Positions 38,787-51,155 of a stretch of DNA of 64,000 bases are shown piece after piece. The position numbers were made by a program, and so were the translations under genes. Each line of letters starts with the position of its first letter. Position 1 is the stretch's first letter. The notes under the pieces are model-generated. The model did not search any database, was not told the DNA's origin, and saw only the letters and a program-made list of their open reading frames with translations. Source of the stretch: Anodontia alba (lineage: Eukaryota; Mollusca; Bivalvia; Lucinida; Lucinidae); contig OZ024828.1 in assembly GCA_964016985.1 (NCBI GenBank), positions 87,250,308 through 87,314,307 on the forward strand. The letters are read 5' to 3'.

Positions 38787-38851
38787 TATTTAAGAAAGCC
38801 ATGAGTATTAATGTACTTGAAGATTTCGGACAATTGCTGTGTAGATAAACA

Positions 38852-39466
38852 TACGAAAGACCGGTAGTGACATTTCAACTACATTAATTCAAGGTTTCAA
38901 CTACACGAATTCACGATTTCAGCTTCACGAATTCACGATTTCAACTTCACGAATTCACGATTTCAACTTCACGAATTCAACTTCACGAATTCAACTTCAC
39001 GAATTCACGAATTCAACTTCACGAATTCACGAATTCAACTTCATGAATTCACGAATTCAACTTCACGAATTCCACTTCACGAATTCAACTTCGCGAATTC
39101 ACGCATTCAGCTTCAAGAATTCACGAATTCAACTGTTGAATTCGTGAATTCGTGAAGTTGAATTCGTGAATTCGTGAAGTTGACTTCGTGAAGTGGAATT
39201 CGTGAAGTTGAATTCGTGAATTCATGAAGTTGAATTCGTGAATTCGTGAAGTTGAATTCGTGAAGTGGAATTCGTGAAGTTGAATTCGTGAATTCGTGAA
39301 GTTGAATTCGCGAATTCGTGAAGTTGAAATCGTGAATTCGTGAAGGTGAATTCGTGAAGTTGAATTCGTGAAGTTGAATTCGTGAATTCGTGAAGTTGAA
39401 ATCGTGAATTCGTGAAGTTGAAACCTTGAATTAATGTAGTTGAAATGACACTACCGATCTTTCGTA
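38852..39466. repeat. 615-bp near-palindrome of TTCACGAATTCAAC minisatellite
   Basis: Left arm (38852-39133) is an array of (TTCACGAATTCAAC)n variants, right arm (39135-39466) the same array reversed; the centre is GAATTCAACTGTTGAATTC at 39125-39143. The outer ends also pair: TACGAAAGACCGGTAGTG at left, complement of CACTACCGATCTTTCGTA at right. Every unit holds an EcoRI site. An open frame on the minus strand (FTNSRFQLHEF repeats) is a by-product. Foldback-type element is the best guess. Confidence 0.85.
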
Positions 39467-39479
39467 TAAACAAGACATG

Positions 39480-41700
39480 TTCATCAGTTACCAAAGTTTA
39501 TATAACTTTTGATTCACTTCCAAGGTAAACCTAGCCATAAGTGTACTTTACTTACAAATTAAAGTACAATTCAGCTTATAGTGATAAAGTTTTAACTTGA
39601 AAAATGAATCAATTTTATAACAAGAGCAATGCTTAAAAAATGTTTTATCCATTCTCTCTTACATTCTTACAGCCCTTCAACAATATTTCAGTCACAATGT
39701 CCATTCTACACTTGCAAGATCATTCCACTCGTACAGAGTCTCTGTGTAAGGGTAACTGTTATAAAAGTACGTTTTATGTAATAATAACGATGAAACATTG
39801 TTTTCCATACATTAAAATTTGCAGAGTCCCGAGACAGGTGTTAGAAACCTCGCCCTTCGGGCTCGGGTTTTCAACATCTTTCTCGGTAATCTGTAGCATA
39901 GACCATATGGCGTCGACTGAATCCCGCGAACCATCTCTGGATCCGCCCCCGTTTGTATACCGCATGTTATGGGCACCTGAAATTTGACATTCAGTGAACC
40001 GTTCTTTTTTTTTATCTCATTAATATCCATGAAATAGCATACATGTATATGTAGCTTTTGACGGAGATTGACTTTTACCTTTCCAAATGATCTAATTTTT
40101 GAGTCTGCTAGCGACAGCTAGCAGGCTCTATGCAATCGCATGGGGTTTTTTACTACGTCACAAGCGGATTTTCATCACCGCTATATTCATACGCGCACTA
40201 CTTCTTAATCAGACGCAATGCGGCACTATTACGGCGAACTGAATGTGAAGCAGGGGAACTTTTTATAGCTTTTCTATTTCGCTAACATAACTGTAACTGA
40301 AATCGATTTAGATAGTGCAATTTGAAACATAGACTTCAAAATTCGGTGTAGTAATACACGCGCTACTTTTGTCAATCACCCCACGCCATCTTTGATGTTG
40401 TGCTTAGCAACGGAAGCTGAACGAAAAGAAAGTATCAGAATCTACTTATTCGATATTGAATATAGCAAGACATCAGGCATTTAATTCATTCCTCCTACAT
40501 GAAATTACTTTATTCACACCTCAGTGACACGGAGTTGTCTGACGACTGCTGGCCCATTTATACGTTATGACCCTTCTTTTGTGGACATCGGAAAATCTCT
40601 TGAAAACAGAAAAGGGTAGGCATAGCTGGTCGGGCTAATCTGTTGATGCTTAGGTGAAGCACTATCAAATGACAATCAGTTATTAAAGCTAATCTGGACT
40701 GAACATAGCCATTTCAAATTTATTTAATCTGCTCGTCTTCATAATAAGTTGATAAAGATAAATTTATAAAATTGCACCAGAATAATCGTGGATCCGGAGC
40801 TACATCAGGTGTTGAATATGTATGAACTGGAGCATATCTAGACTTGAACTTTGATAATTCTAGAAATTGGAAATTGCTGCTGGAGATACACTCATTTGGA
40901 ATAATCAGGTTGTAAACTTCATTGGAAAATATCATTACTCCAATCACTGCATTGGCTTATATATGCAGATAATAAAATGGATTTTTTTTGTGAAGAAAGA
41001 AACAAAACAGAAGAGAAATAATTGTATTTAGTTTTTCAGTACATGGTTAGATTATTTATGTATATCTGTTTTACACAGATGCCTCAGTAAAGACCCATTT
41101 AACTTTAACATGCGTAAAGTAACATTATTATTTACCTGTATTATCAGTTAGATAACACACTTTTTGAATAAAAATCACTGGCATGTTTCTTATTTTTCTT
41201 AAGGAATATATGTTGTGGATATTCATTAAAAGAGCCCTACCAATGAATGACCTTCTAATAAGTTCCAACATGTTTTTGTGTTGAAATTATAATGAACTAG
41301 AACATGTGTTTGAACAACACTATGACCCCAACTATATGGTTTCCCTTAAACATGCATTGTCCATAATACTGAAACACTAAAAATGGCTAACTTCAAAAGT
41401 AAGAATAGGATGGCCGAAACATTCCCATACAGAACTAGTATTTTTACCGCTGGGCGGCGAATAAATTCCAACCACAGTTTCGTCTGCCATCATAATGAGA
41501 GTAAAGCAAAATGCAATTGGCTATCAGTCAAGCGTCATCCAATCAAAATCGCGCTCTGAAAATGTCACTTTGTAGACCGGATTAAAGAATGTAACGAACA
41601 CAAATAAGCGAATCTGAATAGAAGCGTTCATCATATCGATACTCCATCATGTGTATCGATACATGAAGCGTATCGGGATGCACCAATGCATCGATGAATC
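39480..41700. other. No gene recognised
   Basis: Mostly unique-looking DNA without repeats of the families here. Positions 40120-40440 are somewhat GC-richer, with TACGTCACAAGC (a CRE-like TACGTCA) and a CCAATCACC-like box near 40375. A promoter of the minus-strand gene is conceivable but not supported. Confidence 0.3.
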
Positions 41701-41703
41701 GTC

Positions 41704-42500
41704 CCACCACTAGGCGTAACTCAGCTAATATTTGGTGGACTGTAACCTCAAAACAATACGCCCTTCTCTACATCTTGGTCTAACTATAGCATAAATGAAG
41801 TTTCAGCTTGATCGGATATAAATTGTAGGAGGAGTTAACCAGAAACTAGAAGTTTAAAGAAATTTTCAATGGGGCTTAACTCTGCTAATATTTAGTGGAC
41901 TGTAACCTTGAAACAATATGTGCTGCTCCACATCATGGTCTAGCTATAAATGAAGTTTCAGCTTGATCGGATGTAAATTGTAGGAGGAGTTAGCCGGAAA
42001 CGAAAAGTTTAATGAAATTTTAAAAGGGACATAACTCTGCTAATATTTGGTGGACTGTGACCTAGAAACAATATGCACTGCCCCCACATCTTGGTCTAAC
42101 TATAAATGAAGTTTCTGCTTGATCAGATGTAAATTGTAGGAGCAGTTATCCGGAAACGAAAAGTTTAAAGGAATTTTCAAAGGGCTATAACTCTGCTGAT
42201 ATTAAGTGGACTGTAACCTCAAAACAATATGCACTGTTCCACATCATGGTCTAACTATAAATGAAGTTTCAGCTTGATCAGATGTAAAGTGTAGGAGTTA
42301 ACCAGAAACGAAATGTTTTCTGAAATTTTCGAAGGGGCATAGCTCTGCTAATAATTGGTGGTCTGTAGCCCAAAAACAATATGTGCTGCTTCACATCATG
42401 GTCTAGCTATATACCAAGTTTCATTTTAATCGGATGTAAACTGTAGGAGGCGTTAGCCGGAAACGAAAAAGTTTTCTGACGGACGTCATACCCCGTAAAA
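41704..42500 (+). repeat. Tandem array of about 155-bp units (GCTAATATTTGGTGGACTG)
   Basis: Five units, starting near 41706, 41875, 42030, 42187 and 42338. Each has AACTCTGCTAATATTTGGTGG, CAATATGCACTGC.CCACATC, AATGAAGTTTCAGCTTGATC and GTAGGAGGAGTTA.CCGGAAACG. Ends with TTCTGACGGACGTCATACCCC, which recalls the end of a pearl-like element. Start border not resolved. Confidence 0.78.
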
Positions 42501-42504
42501 TAAT

Positions 42505-42890
42505 ATGTCCCGTTTTTCAAACAGGTGTATAATAATTCAAAAAAGTATAAATGCAAGAGTTATGGTTCTTGCGCGCTGCATGTTGTCTAATGCTGATTGA
42601 TATTTACATGACCTTTCTTGAAGATATCTTGAACAGGTTTCAAGTTACAGAGCGGACACGATTCTGTGACGCATAAAGTTCCAAGTGAAATAACTCAAAA
42701 AGTATAAATGCAAGACGTATGGTTCTTGTGCTCTGCATGTAAGATAATGTTGATTGATATTTATATGAAGTTATGTGGAGACAGCTTGAACCATTTTCAA
42801 GTTACAGAGTGGACAAGATTTTGTGACAGACGCCCGAGGGAAAAAACAATACACATCTCCCTACCCTAAAGGGAGGAGACATAAATATCA
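42505..42890 (+). repeat. Two-unit array (AGTATAAATGCAAGA) with GGGAGGAGACATAA end
   Basis: Two units of about 165 bp with TCAAAAAAGTATAAATGCAA, ATGGTTCTTG, CTGATTGATATTTA and CAAGTTACAGAG, then ACAATACACATCTCCC and CCTAAAGGGAGGAGACATAA with a GGGAG/CTCCC hairpin. Follows directly on the 41.7-kb array, perhaps as another part of one element. Confidence 0.65.
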
Positions 42891-43067
42891 GAATCCTAGC
42901 TCAAGCGGGAGGGGGTATATTGCTTTTGGTGCAGATCTTATCAGCACTGGCGTCCCCATCCAAGGGTGTGTGTGTGGGGAGGGGGGGGGGAATATTTAGA
43001 ACAGAATAGATTCAAAAACAGGCATAACTGGCATGCTAGATCCAATGGGGGAAAAAAAAAAAAGCAA

Positions 43068-46000
43068 GAGGACCATGATGGTCCTATATCGCTCACCTGA
43101 GCAAACAGCTTTGCATACTTACTGTTGAAGTTTCAGCCAAGTTTACTGCTCTAAAATTTTTGTATAAATTTTATAACCCTGCACCCCAGTGGCCATGTTT
43201 TTTTCATCCATCATGATGGCTTGAACTGAATAGTGAAAGAGGATCACCAAAGGAACAATTCTGCTGTTATATTGAAATTGGTCCAGTGGTTTCTGACAAA
43301 TAGATTTTTAAAATGTCTTATATAGATATATAGGGAAATTAAGCCCCACCCCCTAACGGCCATGTTTTTTGACAAATCATGACAGCTTGAACAAACATGG
43401 TAGAGGGTCACCAAAGGAAAAATCCTGCCAAGTTATATTGAAATCGGTTCAGTGGTTTCTGACAAGAAGATTTTTAAAGTTTTCTATTTAGATATATAGG
43501 GAAAATAAGCCCCACCCCTAGCAACCATGTTTTTTGACGAATCATGATTGCTTGAACAATCTTGATAGGGGGTCACCAAAGCAACATTCCTGGCAAGTAA
43601 TATTAAAATCAGTCAGGTGGTTTCTGACAAGATGAATTTTAAAGTTTTCTATACAGATATATACGGAAAATAAGCCCCGCCCCATGAAGGCCATGTTTTT
43701 TGACGTATCATGAGGGCACAATCTTAGTAGAAGGTCACCAAAGCACATTCCTGTCAAGTTACATTGAACTCAATCCAACGGTTTCTTACGAGAAGATTTT
43801 TAAAGTTTTCTATATAGGGAAAATATGCTCCGCCCCCTAGCCGCCATGTTTTTTGATGAATCATAACGGCTTGAACAATCTTGGTAGAGGGTCACCAAAG
43901 AAACATTCCTGCCAAGTTATATTGAAATCGGTCCATTGGTTTCTGAGAAGAAGATTTTTAAACTTTTCTATATAGATATATTTGGAAAATAAGCCCCTCC
44001 CAGTGGCGGCAATTGTTTTTTGACGAATCATGATAACTTGAACAATCTTGGTAGAGGGTCAACAAGGAAAGATTTCTACCAAGTTATAATGAAATCGGTC
44101 CAGTGGTTTCTGACAAGAAGATTTTTAAAGTTTTCTATAGAGATATATAGGGAAAATAAGCCCCACCCCCTGGCAGAATTTTTTTTAGACGAATCATGAC
44201 TGCTTGAACAATCTTGGTAGCAGGTCACCAAAGCAACATTCCTGCCAAGCTATATTGAAATTGGTCCATTGGTTTCTGACAAGAAGATTTTTAAACTTTT
44301 CTATATAGATATATAGGGAAATTAAGCCTCCCTCCCCACCCACCACCCGGCGGCAATGTTTTTTTGACAAATCATGATAACTTGAACAATCTTGGTTAAG
44401 GGTCAAAAGGAAAGATTTCTGCCAAGTATTAATGAAATCGGTCCAGTGGTTTCTGACAAGAAGCTTTTTAAAGTTTTCTATATATATAGGGAAAATAAGC
44501 CCCGCCCCCTAGCTGCTATGTTTTTTGACAAATCATGACGGCTTGGACAATCTTGGTAGAGGATCACCAAGGAAACATTTTTGCCTAGTTATATAGAAAT
44601 CGGTCCAGTGCTTTCTAACATGAAGATTTTTAAAGTTTTCTATATAGATATATAGGGAAACAAGAGGCCCACGGGCCACGGCTCGCTCACCTGAGTCACT
44701 GCAGACATGCAGATGTTATGCAACATTTTTCCAATCCTATCATCACAACTAATGAAAAGATCATCATTTGAGCAGTTCTTAGTTTTGAAGAAGAATATAT
44801 GGGCCTGACAGTCAATGGAGCATGATCGTTTGAATAAACCATCAATCACATTTCAACAGTAGGATCAATGTGAAATTTGGTGGAAATTGGCTAAGTGGAT
44901 TCTGAAGAATCATGATTTTATACATGTAAACAGCACAGTGGCAGAGAAATATAATAAATATAAACAAGATGATGGCCATCTAAGATTTCCAATCAGAACA
45001 ATTTTAACTACTGTTGATCTACAATTCACTTGAATACTTTCAATATAAATGTATATGGCCCATACAAATGCATGGGGAAGCAAATTTGACCTTGGAGGTA
45101 AAAAGGTCAAACGTCAACATAGAACCATCATTTTAGCCTAAGCTTTCCTGTCCCTTATAATTTGTGCAAAGATAAGGGCCCAGGGCTTATTTGGTTATGG
45201 AGAAGAAGATTTGTAAATTTTTTTTTTACCATTATATGGGCATGGCAGCCATTTTGATCAATGGACCATGCCCATTTTAGCAATCTTTCATTCTCCTGCC
45301 CAAGGAGGCTCTGCATGAAATTTGAGCAACACTGGCCCGGAGGCTTCAGAGGAAAAGTCATTTGAAATTATCAACATTTTTTCCATACAAATGTATGGGG
45401 CCCATACAAATGCATACAGAAGCAAACTTGACCTCGCCGTAAAAAGGTTAAATGTCAATGTATGACAATTATTTTAGCAACCTTGGTAGACCGCCCGTTC
45501 CCGATGATATATGCAAACATTCAGCCACATGCCATCCTCGATTTTGGAGAATAACATTTTTAAATGTTTTTTTCCCATATAAATGCATAGGGAAGCAAAC
45601 GACCTTGCCGTAAAAAGGTCAAATTTTAGCAACTTTGGTAGACCCTCCGTCCCCGATGAATTATGCAAAGATTCAGCCCCAAAGCATCCTCGGTTCTGGA
45701 GAAGAAGATTTTTAAATGTTTTTACCATATATGGGCATGGCGGCCATCTTGGTTAATGAACTGCGACCATTTTAGCAATCTTTTGTTCCCCCCAACCTAA
45801 GGAGGCTCAATATGAAATTTGAGCAAATTTGGCCCAGAGGCTCCAGAGGAGATGTTATTTGAAATTCTGAACATTTTTCCCATATAAATGCATAAGGAAG
45901 CAATATTGACCTTACCGCAAAAAGGTCAAATGTCAATGTACAACCATTATTTTAGCAACTTTGGTAGCCCTCCCATTCCCGATGATATGTGCAAAGATTC

Positions 46001-47040
46001 AGCCACAAGGCATGCTCGGTTTTGGAGAAGAAGATTTTTAAAGGTTTTTCCCATACAAAAGCATAGGGAAGCAAACTTGACCTTGCCGTAAAAAGGTCAA
46101 ATGCCAACGTACGACAAATCTTATAACAACTTTGGTAGACCTCTTGTCCCTGATGATTCTTGCAAAGATTCAGCCCCAAGGCATCTTCGGTTATGGAGAA
46201 GATTTTTAAAGGTTTTTACCATATATGTGCATGGAGGCCATCTTGGGTCAATGGACCATGACCATTTTAGCAATCTTTCGTTCCCCCACCCTAAGGAGGC
46301 TCCACATGAAATCTGAGCAAAATTGGCTCAGCGGCTTCAGAGGAGAAGTCATTTGAAAATGTTAATGGACGGAGGAAAAGTGATCACTATAGCTCATCCT
46401 GAGCAGAGGTCAGGTGGGTTAAAAAAAAAAAGTCCCACCCCCCTGGCGGCCATGGTTTTTGACGTAGCATGACGGCTTGAACAATCTTGGTAGAAAGTTA
46501 CAAAAGAAACATTCCTGCCGTGTTATATTGAAATCGGTCCAGTGGTTTCTGACAAGAAGATTTTTAAACTTTTCTGTATAGATATATAGGGAAAATAAGC
46601 CCCGCCCTCTGGTGGCCATGTTTTTTAAGGAATCCAAATGGCTTGAACAATCTTGGTAGAGGATTACTAAAGGAACCTTTCTGTAAAATTATATTGAAAT
46701 TGGCCCAGTGTTTCTGACAAGAAGCTTTTAAAAGTTTTCCATATAGATATATACATGTAGGAAAAATAAGCTCCGCCCCCTGGCAGCCATGTTTTTTGAC
46801 GAATCCAGATGGCTTGAACAATCTTGGTACAGGATCACCAAACAAACATTCCTGCAAAATTATATTGAAATCGGTCCAGTGGTTTCTGACAAGAAGATTT
46901 TTAAAGTTTTCTATATAGATATAAAGGGAAAATAAGCCCCGCCCCCTGGCGGCCATGTTTTTTGACGAATCCAAATGGCTTGAACAATCTTGGTACAGGA
47001 TCATCAAAGTAACACTCCTGCAAATTTATATTGAAATTGG
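43068..47040 (+). mobile_element. Tandem-core element with GCAAGAGGACCATGATGGTCC start, interrupted
   Basis: Starts GCAAGAGGACCATGATGGTC then CTATATCGCTCACCTGAGC. Core of about 165-bp units, each with CCATGTTTTTTGACGAATCA, TGAACAATCTTGGTAGAGGGTC and CAGTGGTTTCTGACAAGAAG: nine units to 44660, then four more at 46424-47035. The gap (44663-46420) is another element. The right end merges into unmatched DNA near 47040, so its terminus is missing or unrecognised. Confidence 0.8.
44663..46420 (+). mobile_element. Tandem-core element (CAAGAGGCCCACGGGCC start) inserted in the 43-kb array
   Basis: Starts CAAGAGGCCCACGGGCC, then GGCTCGCTCACCTGAG, replacing the continuing array exactly after TATAGGGAAA. 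Core units of about 150-310 bp carry ATGCATAGGGAAGCAAACTTG, GTAAAAAGGTCAAATGTCAA and ATATATGGGCATGGCGGCC. Ends with GATCACTATAGCTCATCCTG then a poly-A run. Its first ~390 bp match the reverse strand of 48920-49313. Same superfamily as 11553-13143. Confidence 0.8.
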
Positions 47041-47195
47041 TCATACTTTACTGGATGTATTTGGCCAGACAGTCCCGAGCAAACATTGTAAACCCCCATG
47101 AGATGCTACAAAATGCGGTGTCACATCAGGGGCTTAACTGTTTGCCACCCATTGAGCTATTTTTAGACAAAACATTCGGTAGTAAACTGTACTTG

Positions 47196-49315
47196 TTAGC
47201 TCACCTGAGCGCAAAGTGCTCATGGTGAACTATTGTGGTCAGTCAATGTCCGTCGTCCGTCATGCGACGTCAACAATTGATTTAAAAGCCTACTCCTACA
47301 CCCCTGGGCAAATTGACTCGATACTTGGTAGGAAGCATCGGGGTGACTTGTACATCAAAAATAGCTAAAATCATGCCGATCGGAAATCCAAGATGGCCGC
47401 CATGGCCGCCATCTTGAAAATCTATTTTTCGCTTCTTCTCCTGAACCGAAAGGCCAATTGACTCCAAACTTTCTAGGAAGCACTGGGGTGACTTGTAGAT
47501 CAAAAATAGTTAAAATCTTGCCAATCGAAAATCCAAGATGGCCACCATGGCAGCCATCTTAAATCTATTTTTAGCTTCTTCTCCTGAACCGAAAGGCCAA
47601 TTGACTCCAAACTTGCTAGGAAGCATCGGGGTGACTTGTAGATCAAAACTAGCTAAAATCGTGTTGATCAGAAATCCAAGATGGCCACCATCTTGAAAAT
47701 CTATTTTTCGCTTCTTCTCCTGAACGGAAAGGCCAATTGACTCCAAACTTGCTAAGAAGCATCGGGGTGACTTGTAGATCAAAAATAGCTAAAATCATGC
47801 TGATCGGAAATCCAAGATGGCCGCCATGGCAGCCATCTTGAAAATCTATTTTTCGCTTCTTCTCCTGAACCGAAAGGCCAATTGACTCCAAACTTGCTAG
47901 GAAGCATAGGGGTGACTTATAGATCAAAAGACGCTAAAATCATTCCAAACGGAAATCCAAGATGGCCACCATGGCGGCCATTTTGAAAATCTATTTTTCG
48001 CTTCTTCTCCTGAGCCGAAAGGCCAACTGACTCCAAACTTGGTAGGAAGCATCAGGGTGACTTGTAGATCAAAAATAGCTAAAACCATGCTGATCGGAAG
48101 TCCAAGAGGGCCACCCTGGTGGCCATCTTGAAAATCTTTTTTTCGCTTCTTCTCCTAAACCCAAAAGCTAGTTGACTTGAAACTTGGTAGGAAGCATCGG
48201 GGTGACTTATAGATTAAAAATGGCTAAAATCGTTCTGATTGGAAATCCAAGATGGCTGCCATGGTGGCCATTTTGAAAATGTAGATTTTTCACTTCTTCT
48301 CCTGAATCAAAAGGCTTATTGACTTTAAACTAGGTAGGAAGCATCAGGGTGACCTGTAGATCAAAAATAGATAAAATCATCCCTATCAGATATCCAAGAT
48401 GGCCGCTATGACAGCCATCTTTAAAATCTATTTTTCGCTTCTTCTCCTGAATTGAAAGGCCATTTGACTCAAAACTTGGTAGGAAGCATTTAGGTGACTT
48501 GTAGATCTAAAATAGCTTAAATTGTTTGGATAGGAAATCCAAGATAGCTGTCATGGCGGCCATCTTGAAACTCTTTTCCTTTCACTTATTTTCCTGAACC
48601 AAAGGGCCAGTTAATTTGAAAATTGGTAGGAAGCATCAGGATGACATGTTGATATAAAAATAGCTAAAATCATTCCGATTGGAAATCCAGGATGGCGGCC
48701 ATCTTGGAAATCTATTTTTCTTTACTTCTTCTGAACTGAAAGACCATTTATTGACTCGAAACTTGGTAGGAAGCATCAGGGTGACTTGTAGATCAAAAAA
48801 CGCTCAAATGGTTGCGATAAGAAATCTCAAATTGCGGCTATGGTGGCCATCTTGAAAATCTGTTTTGAACTTTTTCCCCTGAACCGAAAGGGCAATTGAC
48901 TTAAAGTTCATTGGAAGTATCGAAGTGACTTGTAGATCAACAGTAGCTAAAAGTCATTCTGATTGGAAATCCAAGATGGCTACCATCTTGTTTAAGTTTA
49001 TTATATTTCCCTGCCACTGTGCTGTTTACATGTATAAAATCATGATTCTTCAGAAACCACTTAGGCAATAGCAACCAAATTTCACATTGATCCTACTGTT
49101 GAAATGTGATTGAGAGTTTGTTCAAATGATCACGCTCCATTGACTGTCTTGCCATATATAATATTCATCTTAAAAATTAAGAACTGCTTAAAGGATGATC
49201 TTTTCATTAGTTGCGATGACAGGATTGGAAAAATGTTACATAACATCTGCATATCTGCACTCACAATGCTACTCAGGTGAGTGGCCTGTGGGCCTCTTGT
49301 TCAATTTTAAATAAA
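47196..49315 (-). mobile_element. Tandem-core element (AAGATGGCCGCCATGG units) with GGCCTCTTGTT end
   Basis: Left border TAGCTCACCTGAGCGCAAAG, TGCTCATGGTGA, a foldback, then GTCCGTCGTCCGTC. About twelve units of 140-150 bp follow, each with CTTCTTCTCCTGAACCGAAA, TTGACTCCAAACTTG, GGTGACTTGTAGATCAAAAA and AAGATGGCCGCCATGGC. The right 390 bp, ending CTCAGGTGAGTGGCC and GGGCCTCTTG, are the reverse of the start of the 44663 element. Confidence 0.8.
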
Positions 49316-49319
49316 GTAT

Positions 49320-51155
49320 GGTAAGGAGTTGAGGTGAGTAACCGACCCAGAAATCAAATTTCGGGTAAGGTGTTCACATGCTGTGTTTAAAGGAGTGTAG
49401 ATATTGATGTAGTGTATGTACAAGAATCTCAGACATGTGACAGACTATTGAAGCGATATAATTATGAGCCTCTTCATGGGATAAAAATCTTATGCCATAT
49501 GCGAACAACAAAGACACGTGGTTTTTGCTATGCGCAGTCTGATCAGCACCGTTGTTGTTCGCTGTCTAGACAGTAAACAACCTATCAAAACTTTCAAGAC
49601 TAGCTAATCTGGCACAATGGCCGAGTTAGCCAGTCTACGGCTGAGTAAGCAGGTCTGAGTCTTATTTGGTCGAAAACCTCGAAGACAGGTTTTTCATGTC
49701 GTTGCTTATATATTATCTGTACTTTGACAAAGTGCAGGGAGACTTTGTAGCGGCATCACACAGTGCTAAACACAAGCTACAATTGGATTAATTAACGCAT
49801 AATTTTACTGCAAGCATATTTTATTTTCGGGCTTCAGAAGGGGGAAAATAGGACCTTATGCACATACTCCTTTCAACTTCTTAAACCTCATTGAAGTATA
49901 TTTATATCGGAAAGATTATTAAATCCAGAAAATAGGAGCTAAATTTTGCAGTAAGGAGGGTGTACATGCCGAAAAATTGTTATGCCATGAATTATACGAT
50001 TTTTGCTTAAACGATCTGTTTTAAGGTCTTTGTGAACATGTCGCTTTGCGACAAATGTCTTATATTGAATTAATTTTCTCCGTAACACATTATCCAAGTT
50101 GATAAAATAATATATAGAGGCTGTTACATTATGTGAGGGATTTTTACAGATCCCTCATTTATTATTCGGAACTAGCGAAACTATTTGGAACTAGCCAAAT
50201 CAGTGGAGAACTTCACATTCATCACAAGGGCAGATAACCTAAGGCGAAGGACAAAGTCTTTGGTGTGATATTTCAAGGAAGGCTAGTACTCTGTATCAGC
50301 CAATAAAGTCCAAATTTTGATCAGCCACTTATTTGGAAATTGTTATGAAGCATAACTTTACCTGGTTCTAGCCAAATGACTGTATCTGATCAATTGTGCC
50401 AGCTTTAGTGTTCAGACAACAAAATTCACTTGCCTACACCTATATGCTTATGTGTGTGCAGAGTTGGAGCATGGGCATGTCACTATGACTTTGAGGATTC
50501 AAAATGTTCTTGGTATTTTTGCAGCTAATAAAAATTGTCCAGATAATTGAGGAGTGTGGGTAAAAAATATTTCAGTCATTATAAATAAAGATAAAGAGCC
50601 TTAAATAAAAGGCTGCATATAAGAATTTAAGAAATAGACAACATAAGCTGTGTAGAGCTTTTAATGCTTATAAGTTCTTTCAACAGCTAGCCCTACTGGG
50701 ATGTCCAACAGAACCATGATCAAAATCAAGATTTGTGATGTAGTTTGCTAAGTTTTTACTAAACATATGTGTACAGTATAATAATTACTGTATTTTTAAG
50801 TCTAGTCCCATATAATTCACATCTTAGAATTTTTTGCTGTTATTATTTAGCCCGGTTTCATGTATTTTCACGTTACTAATGGTAAAACGTTTCATCATAA
50901 CTACTTACAGAGACAAATGCTGAAAATAATTCTGAAGTCATCTAAATTATTATCTGAGCATTTATTTTATGTACAAATAATGCAGTTCTTTGGATTTGAT
51001 TTGTGAAAGCATTTGTGTAAACAAGCCAACCATGTTGCCGCCATTTTGAACCAAAAGCCATGTAACTTCGCGTTAATTAAATTTTTGGCAGAAAATCATC
51101 ATGTAATTGTAATGTGATTTTTGCAAATTTTGGCCATATTCAAAATAAAGTACGG
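49320..51155. other. No gene recognised
   Basis: Unique-looking A/T-rich DNA. Contains short GATCAG-type repeat relics near 49545 and TTATTCGGAACTAGCGAAAC / TTTGGAACTAGCCAAATC around 50162-50192. No coding signature on either strand. Confidence 0.4.

Larger units (their letters stand above)
36020..38850. other. Gene-free stretch upstream of the first exon found
   Basis: Apart from the repeats listed at 36.2, 37.05, 37.65 and 38.45 kb I see nothing coding. A signal-peptide exon of the FRRS1-like gene could be here or further up on the minus strand; it should end in one base of a codon completed by TT, but I could not identify it. Confidence 0.5.

Noticed and set aside
39222..39494. 90-codon frame with repeated FTNSRFQLHEF motif
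   Set aside because: Translation of the GAATTC minisatellite in the 615-bp palindrome; periodicity comes from the DNA repeat.
40120..40440. Promoter or first exon of the reductase gene
   Set aside because: Slightly GC-richer with CRE- and CCAAT-like matches, but such short motifs are expected by chance and no signal-peptide frame with the right phase was found.
43542..46637. Series of small minus-strand frames with shared motifs (YIYIEKFKNLLVRN)
   Set aside because: All lie in tandem units and follow their period; not genes.
46564..47007. 147-codon minus-strand frame with repeated ENFKNLLVRNHWTDFNI
   Set aside because: Read-through of the 165-bp tandem array; repeat period equals the unit length.
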